From: Brasenia schreberi
Lineage: Eukaryota; Streptophyta; Magnoliopsida; Nymphaeales; Cabombaceae
Assembly: GCA_036023115.1 (NCBI GenBank)
Contig: JAYKKT010000048.1
Span: forward strand, 6,454,001-6,518,000
Direction of reading: 5' to 3'
DNA: 64,000 nt
How positions within the stretch are numbered: position 1 is the first letter of the stretch; each line of letters opens with the position of its first letter. The position numbers and the translations under genes were made by a program. The notes below the pieces were generated by a model. That model saw only the letters and a program-made list of their open reading frames with translations. It had not been told where the DNA came from and searched no databases. Below are positions 1-8,837 of this stretch, one piece after another.

Positions 1-957
1 ATAATCAATTTGTGTTTGTGATAAACCACTCTTACAAGTAATTAAATGTTCATCTCATTTTTTGAAGATTGTATCGACTATAAAGAGATCAAATGCCATA
101 GCAAAATTTAAAATCTCCCTACCTTCCTCATTTATATCCCCAAAACCAAAGTTTCCATGAATACCTTGATATTCTAATGCCTCTTTACCGACATGTCCAT
201 TTAAGTCTCCTAAACAAATCATCTCCCTTTGTGGAATCTTTTTAATCACCTTATCTAACTCTTTCCAAAAAGGTGTCTTTGTACTATCTTCTAGTCCTAT
301 TTGGGGTGCGTAAGCACAAACTATATTTAAAACCTATACTCCTAACACTAATTTAAACCTCATGGTTCGGTCACCATATCGTTGTATGTCTACTGCACTA
401 TCCTTTAAATCTTTATTTATGATAATACCAACTCCGTTTTGAGCCTTTTCTTTACCTAAGTACCATAATTTAAAACCTTTATCCTCTATCTACTTTGCTT
501 TTTCTCCAACCCATTTTGTCTCTTGTAAACATAGAATACGAATTTTTCTCTGAATCATAGTATCTACCACCTCCATTAACTTACCGGATAATGTTCTGAT
601 ATTCCAAGAACCAATATGAATCTTATTATCGAGGACTAGCTTCTTTACCCCCCGCATCCGTTCATATTCAAAATGCGGAGACCCTCTTTGAAAATTATTC
701 ACTACATTCGGACGGACTAACTTCTTTACCCACACCCGTCTATGATGTGGGAACCTTCTCTTCAATTGATTTACTACATTCGGGCGAAACTGTAGTGACC
801 CTTGCTTACTTATCACTGCATTCGGGATCTGCAGTGCGTCGCTAGGCGGGGACGCCTCAAAGCAATGCTCATAATTTTTGTAATCCATGTTATAAAAATT
901 TGACGAAAGCCTAACACAACCCTCCTCCTTTATCCGGGCTTGGGACTGGCAATGCAA
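1..957 (-). mobile_element. LINE (RTE-like) 5' part: endonuclease domain, decayed
   Basis: Read on the minus strand, this is the amino-terminal endonuclease (APE-like) region of a plant LINE, the type often annotated as craniofacial development protein 2-like. Visible motifs are GSWNIRTLSGKLMEVVDTM and LCLQETKW near 490-640, then a block around 250-480 containing CAYAPQIGLEDS, and GDLNGHVGKE near 190-215. The metal-binding and catalytic context of this fold (WN, QETKW, GDLN.H) is recognisable. At least two in-frame stops (near 490 and 320) break the frame, so the copy is dead. A roughly 30-residue segment containing RPNVVN is repeated near 660-790. The reverse transcriptase would lie beyond position 1. 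Its orientation is opposite to the DONSON-like gene, and it probably sits in that gene's intron. Confidence 0.85.
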
Positions 958-1572
958 GGGCGATCCCTTACATGGTGGAGTTAATCCATTATATACATAT
1001 ATATATTACTTTTTAATCGTAAATAAAAGTGTACCGCTAAACTCGTTATATTTCTGCTACCGCTATATTAGGGTAACTGCTAACAGCATGCTAATCGCTA
1101 TTGATAACATACATGAGAGGAACCTAGTTGAGATATAGAAGATACTACAAAGAGAAAAACAGTCATGCATTATATGTGCTTCTTGTAGTATAAGTTTATT
1201 CTAGTCATTGACAGTTGGCTGTGTTCTTCATGCAGTACATGTGGTGTAGTCAAATGCAATATCACACCGATAGTGATGACATGAGGGAGATCTAATGATT
1301 ATATGGAAGATATTAGTAAGAGAAAAACAGTCATGTCATGAATGTTCTTCTTTATGGTGTTGAACCTATTGACATATTTGAGTTCTCCAAGTTATTTCCT
1401 TATGGCTTTCTATGGTTCAGCTTCTGCCTATTGCATGTATACCTTTGTAGCATTATGTCGGATGCACATGTTTTGCAGCATGGTCTGTATAATGATTCTT
1501 GCATTTATATTACCATGACCATGTTTTGTAATATCAACCATTCTATTAACTCTTATTATGAAAAATAAACAG
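958..1572. other. Probable intron of the DONSON-like gene, with an imperfect ~165-bp duplication
   Basis: No supported exon was found here. The segment around 1110-1170 recurs in diverged form around 1275-1345, sharing the string agagaaaaacagtcatg and its surroundings, so an old local duplication of about 165 bases is likely. The open frame at 1338-1568 is hydrophobic and unlike DONSON; I take it as intronic. Confidence 0.5.
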
Positions 1573-3782
1573 GATGTTGAATTCACCATGCCTCTTTGCC
1601 ATTCTGAAGTTGAGAATCCTACATCAGAAGATCTGCATGAATTGTCAGAATTTGAGAGAAGAAATCCTGGACAGGTTTCATCTAACCTTCTAAAATCCAG
1701 TCACATTATTTTGCTTTCTCAAGGACAATTTCAGCTACTGATTGGTTATTATTTCAGTTATCCTATTAGGTGTGAATTTTTTTTCTGCTACAGAAGGTAG
1801 CAATGGGTTAAGACTAAGACATTCGTTTCTTCCTTGATGCAATATTGATAACTTATGTTTTTTCCCCTATACTTTTCCAGACATGTCATCAGGATTACAT
1901 GTATAACATAGACAACAACTGTCAGTCACTGCTTGCATTTGTTGGAAACGAAAATGTCCATGGGTTATATGACTTGTTGTTGAATTACAGGTATTTCTAG
2001 ATGACTGAAATTTCTTGGAGTTTTGTTACTTTGTTTTGTTTTGTTCAATCATGGTCATTCACATTTCTATATTATCAAGCCATACACGGTGTTCATTGAT
2101 ATAATTCGTTAAATGTTGTGAGTAAACACATTGACTTCTTATAGGAATGAGCCAAACCTACTTGCTAGATGCATCTTGATTATATTTACAAGTTTTCTCA
2201 TGTGGATTATGTGTCTACTGTTTGACCAGGTCATTTTTGAATTCTCTGACCTCCGTTGATGTTCCCATACTCTATTCACCTGTGGCATTCCAGAATGCAT
2301 CCGTCCACTCTCCACAGGTTGGCAAGTTTCCTACTTAGTTGCAAAGATATTGTGAGGAATGAAACCTGGAAATTTGTTTATGTGGTCTTGTTCACATAAT
2401 TTCTGTAGTTTTATGCCAATATGGGAAAAAAGTATCAGTCTTCTTCTATCCTTTTCCCTCCCTTATGTTTTGCATTTTGCTGTCATTTACAGGTAAGATG
2501 CAAACAAATGAAGAGGGCTGACGCTGTTCTTTTGGGAGGTTCTTACCATGCAGAGTGTGAAAGAGATGCTTCATGTAGTATTTGTTACAGCATTGAAATC
2601 AGAGATACCATTCTTCCCCCATGGCTTATCTGTAGGGTTTGCAAGGGGATGGGGTCAGATGGTCTAACATTTGAAGCAAGGTATCATGGTTCTGATTTCA
2701 AAAAAGAATTCCTTGATAATGCTAACCTTTCATGACAAGAAACTAAATACACAAAGTTAGCTTTCTTTGTTTTGAATATGGTAGTAGGACCTCTCTTTGG
2801 GATGTTAGTCCATGTTTTCAAGTTTTTTGGATCTATCCATGCTCTTATTGTTGGAGGAAGCATCCCTCCAGATATTCCTCCAATAGGCACACTGGGAATA
2901 AGGGTGAGGGAAGAATGCACAGGCAATAATTAGAAACTTATAGTCAAGATCTATACCAAGATTTCAGAAACTCAAAGAATCAGGAAGTGGTATAATGGAC
3001 CATTTGACTTGTGATACAAATCAAAGACAAGCAAAAGGCTTCAAGACATCTGGAACGTCACTGTAGGAAATCATAATCCATTGTCATGGGAATCAAGAGT
3101 TCTGAACACAGGAATAGAGAGTAGTGTGACTTAGAATCACATCCCATTTTTAAGAATTTCTCTGTGCAAGGGAATTATTTGTAGTCGACTTGCTTATGCT
3201 TCTGTCAGGAAAATTTAAAAGCTTATGCTTCTCCTTAAGAAACATAATTGTTACTGGTTCAAACTTCAATGGGCTTTGAGTGACTATCATTCAATAAATA
3301 TAGCTCTCACAAGAAAACAACTTATTCACTCCTGAAATAGGGATGGGGTTTGTCTTCCTTGATAGCATAATTGCTTAAATTCCTTTGCTTAATCAATAAG
3401 TTGTATTTGAGCAAAGTGAATATGGTAGGTTAAAAATAACAAAATCAAATAACTATATTTGATCACAATTTTTGTTTGCTTGTGGACTAGAAATACTAGA
3501 AAATGACCCATTAAATTCCTTTCCTTAATCAATAAGTTGTATTTGAGCAAAGTGAATTTGGTGGCTTAATGTTTCTGTTGCAGCTTTACTGTGCATCCTC
3601 TTTCAAGTGGGTTGAATGTGGTTCTTGGTGATATATGTCCAAATGCTTCTGGTGAAGGCTTGTCTGAAAAGAAAACCATCAATTTCATGGATGCTTTACT
3701 GGACGTGTCATTGAAATCAGCTTCTGTTCAGGGACTGAAATATAGAAATGGTTCTTACGTTGCTTCTCTCTTGCCTGATTGA
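1573..3782 (+). CDS. DONSON: DONSON-like protein (protein downstream neighbor of Son), 3' exons only
   Basis: Five exons can be joined with GT-AG borders and compatible phases: 1573-1674, 1881-1990, 2230-2317, 2493-2680 and 3584-3782 (stop TGA 3780-3782). They encode, in order, FTMPLCHSEVENP, FVGNENVHGLYDLLLNYR, SFLNSLTSVDVPILYSPVAF, a segment beginning VRCKQMKRADAV, and FTVHPLSSGLNVVLGD to the end LLPD. The order YDLLLN...SPVAF followed by an LPPW segment matches the C-terminal half of eukaryotic DONSON. In animals DONSON is a nuclear replication factor that helps assemble the CMG helicase and supports replication forks; the plant role is inferred from homology. N-terminal exons must lie left of the window, beyond the LINE. 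No stop or frameshift is seen in the joined exons, so the locus may be functional. An alternative reading through the donor at 2681 would end at 2735. Confidence 0.85.
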
Positions 3783-4439
3783 TTTGTTTTGCATTAAAGC
3801 AGAAATCGAAGATGAGTTATATCTCAAGACTTAATCCCTGTTGACTTTAAAAACCTGTGGCCTTCTTGTAAATTAATGGGCTTTCGGATAAGAGCTCCTG
3901 CTTAACTTTTGTCAGCTATTCTTCGGAGGAACAAAGGCTTGCCTCAAGTCATGAAAGCTATAATTTATGTGGGTCTGAGTTTCTAAACAAGATTCAAAAT
4001 TCGCTACCTTGTTTAGAGGAGATGTTACGAAGCAATCTGTTGTCATTATTTGGAACTTGCTTTTGGTAGAATGCTGGGAGTAAGGCAGAGTTCTACCAGA
4101 TGCAGACCTGGATATCTAACTCCTGACACTGTTAAGAGAGCTGACCCTGGCCAATTTGGTATTGAACTCTGATATTGAGGCTTGAGCTTGGTTGTAAACT
4201 TTCACAATGTAACTTATCTCATATGCAATGCTCTGATAATTTTATATTGCATAGTGTTTCATCTGTTTTTATCTATGGGAACTAAATATTTTGGGTTGGT
4301 TCACAAGTTAGTGGCCGCCTGATGGCTATTCGACCGGACCTGTTAACATGACAGTTCGAATAGGGCTGGTACTTCTCGTGTTTGACTCAGCACTGACAAG
4401 TTTAAATGTTTTCTAACTAAATAACTTGGAAAAGATTTA
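3783..4439. other. 3' flank of the DONSON-like gene
   Basis: Probably the 3' untranslated region and downstream sequence of the DONSON-like gene. I see no second gene and no clear mobile element. AT-rich sequence around 4230-4270 could hold the polyadenylation region, but no single signal stands out. Confidence 0.4.
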
Positions 4440-4565
4440 GCGTTTGTTACTTGTATTAGTGAGTAATGATTTACAATGAAGCCAGGTGCATGCCCTGTGT
4501 ATCAACCTCACGACCTTCAACTTGTGAATCTACCTCCTAGCTAGGTGAGCTATCACTCATGTGCT
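4440..4565 (-). mobile_element. SINE-like remnant (tRNA-related head)
   Basis: On the minus strand there is a polymerase III A-box-like stretch TAGCTCACCTAGC near 4540-4552. It is followed by a B-box-like GGTCGTGAGGTTGATAC near 4502-4518. The spacing and order match tRNA-derived SINE heads. It is diverged, its 3' tail is not clear, and it lies just outside the LTR element at 4593. Confidence 0.45.
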
Positions 4566-4592
4566 ATGTCTTTTTAATTGTTAGGCTCTGCA

Positions 4593-4910
4593 TGTTGAAA
4601 TAGAGTAGTGTTGCAGAAGATTAAAAGAAGAAATATTACTAACATTAAGAAAGAAAACATGAGAGATTGAAGGAAGGGGCGGACCTCGAGTGGAGGCCGC
4701 CCTCTCTCTTTCTTACACACAACTTCTTAAACTCTAATGCAACCTACCAGCCCTTATATAAGGAGTTGTAAAATAAAAAATAATCAAAATACCTTAATAC
4801 ATAAAATTACCAAAATGCCTTTAGTATTTCGGGAAATTACAATAATACTTAAAAACATCAGAAATTATAAAACTGACACAAAAAACACTAGATAAGCATA
4901 TCCTTCAACA
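4593..4910 (-). repeat. 3' LTR of the 4593-8832 element
   Basis: 318-bp terminal repeat beginning TGTTGAAGGATATGC and ending TTTCAACA on the minus strand. A TATA-like stretch, CTTATATAAGG in either direction, lies near 4754-4763. It aligns along its whole length with 8534-8832. Confidence 0.9.
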
Positions 4911-4921
4911 CCCCTCCTCAA
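4911..4921 (-). promoter_or_regulatory. Polypurine tract
   Basis: TTGAGGAGGGG on the minus strand, directly adjoining the TG start of the 3' LTR; the expected plus-strand primer of reverse transcription. Confidence 0.85.
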
Positions 4922-5024
4922 GTTGAGTGAGATACTTCGAACTCCAAACTTGCCAAAAATCTTCATATCTGTTTTCATCACTGATCTAATCTTTACTAGC
5001 TTCTTTGGCTGAAACATCTTCAAC

Positions 5025-5450
5025 TTAGCCTTCATCGCTGATCATCACAAGCACAATCTTTGATTGCAACATCAACTCAGTCATCCTAGTTGTAATAACA
5101 TCAACTCAGCCTTCTTGGCTGTAACAACAATTTAGTCATCTTAGCTGTAATAACATCAACTCGGCCTTTTTAACTGTAACAATTCAACTATCCTGGCTGT
5201 AACAATAACAACTCAACCATCCTGGCTGTAACAATAACAACTCAACGTTCATGATTGTAACAACAACAACACAACCATCCTTGCTGTTACAACATCAACT
5301 GAGCCATTCTAGCTGTAACAATATTAACTCAGCCTTTCTGGTTGTAACAACATTATCTCAGCTATCCTCACTGTAATAACAACTCAACCATCCTTGCTGT
5401 AACAACATAAGCAGTTACTTTGGCTGCAACACACATTTTAACAGTCTTCA
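5025..5450. repeat. Degenerate tandem repeats around CTGTAACAACAtCAACTCAgCC
   Basis: About ten or more imperfect units of roughly 33-40 bases. Each carries a version of ctgtaacaa followed by caactcagcc or caaccatcc. They lie next to the polypurine tract inside the non-autonomous LTR element. Their decay suggests age; no function can be read from them. Confidence 0.7.
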
Positions 5451-5718
5451 TGACTGCAAACTTCACAAGAATTAACATATTGGAGACATTCCATCCAACC
5501 TCACTCTTTTGCAACATGTACTAACCTTCTGTACTCTTTTCTTGAATTTTCCAGTTCTCTCTTAAATATTTTTACAAACACTTAACATTCATCAATCATC
5601 TGCTCACACGCTTTTCAACACAAGCTTTGTTTTTGATAGGACTTTATCATCATTAGTCAGCAACTATTTGACCAATTTTTTTTCTTCCTTATCCATCGGT
5701 GGGAGCTACTGCTCGATT

Positions 5719-6027
5719 TCAAGTCCATATATCATTATGGATTCCATCAACCTCCACATTTACAAGATGCTTATAACCAACTTTGCTTGAAGAAACTTGA
5801 TGTCCCAACAGGGCTCTTTTGTGAATCTTCCTGCCAATTACATCTCCACTGAACCCTTTTTCAGACTTAGCAACTTCCTCTTCACTTTGGCACTCATCAT
5901 CTGCCTTTACATCAACATTCTTCCCAATAGAGCCAACACCTCCTTCATTGCTGCCTGATTGGCTGGAAAATCCTCCATAATTCGGGCTATTAAGATAAAA
6001 AACCTTTTCTTCCAGCAATTGATGCAT
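5719..6027 (-). CDS. Unrecognised ORF inside the LTR element (102 codons)
   Basis: An open frame rich in Ser, Gly, Glu and Lys, with a segment such as NVDVKADDECQSEEEVAKSE, in the element's own sense orientation. It matches no gag or pol motif I know. It could be a captured host exon or chance. Sequence between it and the ORF at 7895-8347 is broken by stops and repeats. It lies close to the 3' end of the element, an unusual place for gag. Confidence 0.2.
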   Translation of the reverse strand: MHQLLEEKVFYLNSPNYGGFSSQSGSNEGGVGSIGKNVDVKADDECQSEEEVAKSEKGFSGDVIGRKIHKRALLGHQVSSSKVGYKHLVNVEVDGIHNDIWT

Positions 6028-6634
6028 AGAACCTGTTTCATTAGAGTACTTTTATAAAAGGCCATTCCAATTGAGATTGACGTGTGTATACTTCAGAAGA
6101 TACCAACTTTGAATACATTTGCAGCAAAGATATCCTCCATTTTTGAATAGAGGCAGTCTTTTTATTCCGACCATGGATGATGTGCTTATTGTCATTGTTT
6201 GCTATGAATATTCATGGAAGTCGAATGCAGTGGTCCACAAGTAAAATTGGGCTCACTAACCAAAGAGATCAAGTGCTTCGGGTTGGCTTCCTCAAGGTCC
6301 AGTAACATCAGAATATTTTTTTTTCATGCTTATGTAGTGGAGCTGGAACATAAAAGTTGCATTGAGGTCCAACAGATGGCCAAAATCTTCAAATATTAAA
6401 ACCATTTACAAAGAAAACGCCTTTGTTCCAGCCTCTGAATGATATATATGTATCCTTCACTTGATCAGTTTCAACAATCATCAAACTGCCTGCATGGAAT
6501 CCTGGTCCTTTCGATAGATTATACTGTGACTCTTTGAGGAACTTTGGGAAGTTCTGGGTGCACAATGTTCGCTACAGGATGCCTATGAAGGAATTCAGAA
6601 GTAGTGAACATTATTTCTTTTATGGGTCAGTTGC

Positions 6635-7662
6635 TCACTCTGTTCTTCCCCATCCTATTTCAGCCACGAGCTTCTTAATGTGCAATAAATGCCTTGCTAT
6701 CAATGCTGCAACACTATAACGTTACAACCTTAACTAATAAATGCAGCCACCAAGATTTAGAAAGTCTCCTACACCAATGCACCACAGCCGCATGTATTAA
6801 GTGTGCAGCCACCATTCCTATTACTACTCAAATAAATGCAGCTGCCATTCCAATAAGTGTAACCGCCAACCCACATTCTAATAAGTGCAACCACTATATG
6901 CAATAAATTCAGCATCTAAAATTCCACACGATACAAACAACACAGCCAACCTGTAGCATTAATGATGGCCGTAAGCTTTAATGAGCACGCTCCAGTAATA
7001 CCATAATGATGAGCCCCATATGCACGGTCAGATTCTTTAGACTTTCTTGGGAATACGAATAGTCAGTCACATTCATTATACAATTTAGAATAGTATCATA
7101 AACTTCCTTGGTGTATTCTGCGTCGTTGCTGCCATAAATTCTTTGGTATCACTCTGTTCTTCCCCATCCTATTTCAGCCACGAGCTTCTTAATGTGCAAT
7201 AAATGCCTTGCTATCAATGCTGCAACACTATAACGTTACAACCTTAACTAATAAATGCAGCCACCAAGATTTAGAAAGTCTCCTACACCAATGCACCACA
7301 GCCGCATGTATTAAGTGTGCAGCCACCATTCCTATTACTACTCAAATAAATGCAGCTGCCATTCCAATAAGTGTAACCGCCAACCCACATTCTAATAAGT
7401 GCAACCACTATATGCAATAAATTCAGCATCTAAAATTCCACACGATACAAACAACATAGCCAACCTGTAGCATTAATGATGGCCGTAAGCTTTAATGAGC
7501 ACGCTCCAGTAATACCATAATGATGAGCCCCATATGCACGGTCAGATTCTTTAGACTTTCTTGGGAATACGAATAGTCAGTCACATTCATTATACAATTT
7601 AGAATAGTATCATAAACTTCCTTGGTGTATTCTGCGTCGCTGCTGCCATAAATTCTTTGGTA
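6635..7662. repeat. 514-bp tandem duplication, nearly identical copies
   Basis: 6635-7148 and 7149-7662 are direct neighbours; by eye they differ at only about two positions (a cacagcc/catagcc change and a gtcgttg/gtcgctg change). Each unit also contains smaller degenerate motifs of the type aataaatgcagccacc and aataagtgcaacc. The right copy overlaps the end of an open frame at 7492-7731 (minus) encoding a stretch with SSDAEYTKEVYDTILNC. The copies are far more alike than the element's two LTRs. Confidence 0.95.
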
Positions 7663-7894
7663 ATAATGCTCTACCAGTCTCATCGAGAATCCAAAAATAA
7701 CCACTACAACCAATAAATGTTCTATTTTCACGATAAATGCACATCATTTATATCCAATAAATGCAGCCACTCTGCTGAATAATTCCTCTGCACCAGTCTG
7801 TGCCATTCATAAATGGTGGCTATTCTTCAGTCAGCTTCTTCACGAGTGTAAAGCTTGCTTGTCCATCAATTGCATTTCTAGCAACAGAAGTTAC

Positions 7895-8347
7895 TCACAG
7901 ATCGGCATATGGCACTGCATCACTCTTTTCATTTTTAGCATCACAAAGTGCAATATCAATTATTTCTTTTTGAGCAATGGATATCACGTTCAAAGAACCA
8001 TTTTCATAAGGTAGAGGAGACAAAACTTGCTGACTCTGATTGTCGATATGCTTTCTGTAAAAATTTTCTTCCTTGATTTCATAAAAGTTACCTGTTCGAA
8101 CTTCATGTTCCCAAAACCAAGCCTTTCCATGTTCCATCCAAATACAAATAAGCTGTTGTTCATCTTTAGAAACACAAGAATATTTTTTCTCAAGAGTCTT
8201 CTTGCCAATGGGACTGCGTTCAGAAACAGCTTCAGCTTCTAGATCTGGTTCATCAAAATACTTCTTCCCAAGAGGGCTAACGATGCAGTATATGCCAGCA
8301 ATTGCAGGAGCATCGATTGCAACTGAAATACATATAACCCACACCAA
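7895..8347 (-). CDS. Unrecognised 150-codon ORF near the 5' end of the LTR element
   Basis: The longest open frame of the element, about 190 bp downstream of the primer-binding site, where gag would normally start. The product is acidic and aromatic-rich, with a segment around residues 55-90 including CIWMEHGKAWFWEHEVRTG. No zinc knuckle or gag fold motif is visible. The sequence looks protein-like rather than repetitive, so capture of a host coding segment is possible. I do not recognise the family. Start choice is arbitrary because the frame may have been part of a longer, now broken, reading frame. Confidence 0.3.
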   Translation of the reverse strand: MVWVICISVAIDAPAIAGIYCIVSPLGKKYFDEPDLEAEAVSERSPIGKKTLEKKYSCVSKDEQQLICIWMEHGKAWFWEHEVRTGNFYEIKEENFYRKHIDNQSQQVLSPLPYENGSLNVISIAQKEIIDIALCDAKNEKSDAVPYADL

Positions 8348-8522
8348 CGGGTGGCCTCATTGATCTCCATTCTCGCATCTTCCTTCGCTGGAACTCTGAT
8401 TTTCTGTACCATATCAAGCATAGACTTACTCCTACTCATATGCCTTCACAAACCAACATAAACTACTCAATACCTTTCAACATATCCGCCGTCAATACCG
8501 ATTGCTCCCATTGATCGTATAA

Positions 8523-8533
8523 CTCTGATACCA
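8523..8533 (-). promoter_or_regulatory. Primer-binding site, tRNA-Met type
   Basis: TGGTATCAGAG on the minus strand, immediately after the CA end of the 5' LTR. This is the common plant initiator-tRNA-Met complement, and it sets the element's orientation. Confidence 0.9.
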
Positions 8534-8832
8534 TGCTGAAATTCAGAGTAACGTTGCAGAAGAGTAAAAGAAGAAATATTACTAACATTAAGGAAGAAAA
8601 CATGAGAGATTGAAGGAAGGGTCGGACCTCCAAGGGAGGCCCCCCCTCTTTCTCTCTCTTTCTTACACACAACCACTTAAACTCTAATGCAACCTACCAG
8701 CCTTTATATAAGGAGCTGTAAAACGAAAAAATGACCAAAATACCCTTAATACATAAAATTACCAAAATGCTCTTAGTATTTCGAGCAATTACAATAATAC
8801 CTAAAAACACTAGATGAGCATATTCTTCAACA
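8534..8832 (-). repeat. 5' LTR of the 4593-8832 element
   Basis: 299-bp terminal repeat bordered by the primer site on one side and the CTGCA target duplication (8833-8837) on the other. Internal pyrimidine-rich and TTATATAAGG segments match the other LTR. Confidence 0.9.
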
Positions 8833-8837
8833 CTGCA

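Larger units (their letters stand above)
4593..8832 (-). mobile_element. Non-autonomous LTR retrotransposon, structurally complete, with 5-bp target duplication
   Basis: Two LTRs (4593-4910 and 8534-8832) start TGTTGAAG and end with CA on the minus strand. They are flanked by an identical CTGCA at 4588-4592 and 8833-8837. Next to the right LTR is TGGTATCAGAG, the usual tRNA-Met primer site. Next to the left LTR is TTGAGGAGGGG, a polypurine tract. The element therefore reads right to left. The 3.6-kb interior shows no recognisable gag, protease, integrase, reverse transcriptase or RNase H, so it would need enzymes from another element. It carries degenerate short repeats, a 514-bp tandem duplication and several open frames of unknown nature. 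The LTRs differ at many positions, and the right one lacks about 20 bases present in the left near 4870-4890. Confidence 0.9.

Noticed and set aside
1338..1568. Open frame on + upstream of the DONSON exons
   Set aside because: It is hydrophobic, unlike the DONSON region expected there, and runs up to the acceptor at 1572; taken as intron.
6694..7420. Two identical 70-codon ORFs on +
   Set aside because: They are a by-product of the 514-bp duplication and are antisense to the element; the short motifs make them low complexity.
8463..8676. Two overlapping minus-strand ORFs at the right LTR
   Set aside because: They lie mainly in LTR sequence and arise from its pyrimidine-rich stretch in two frames.
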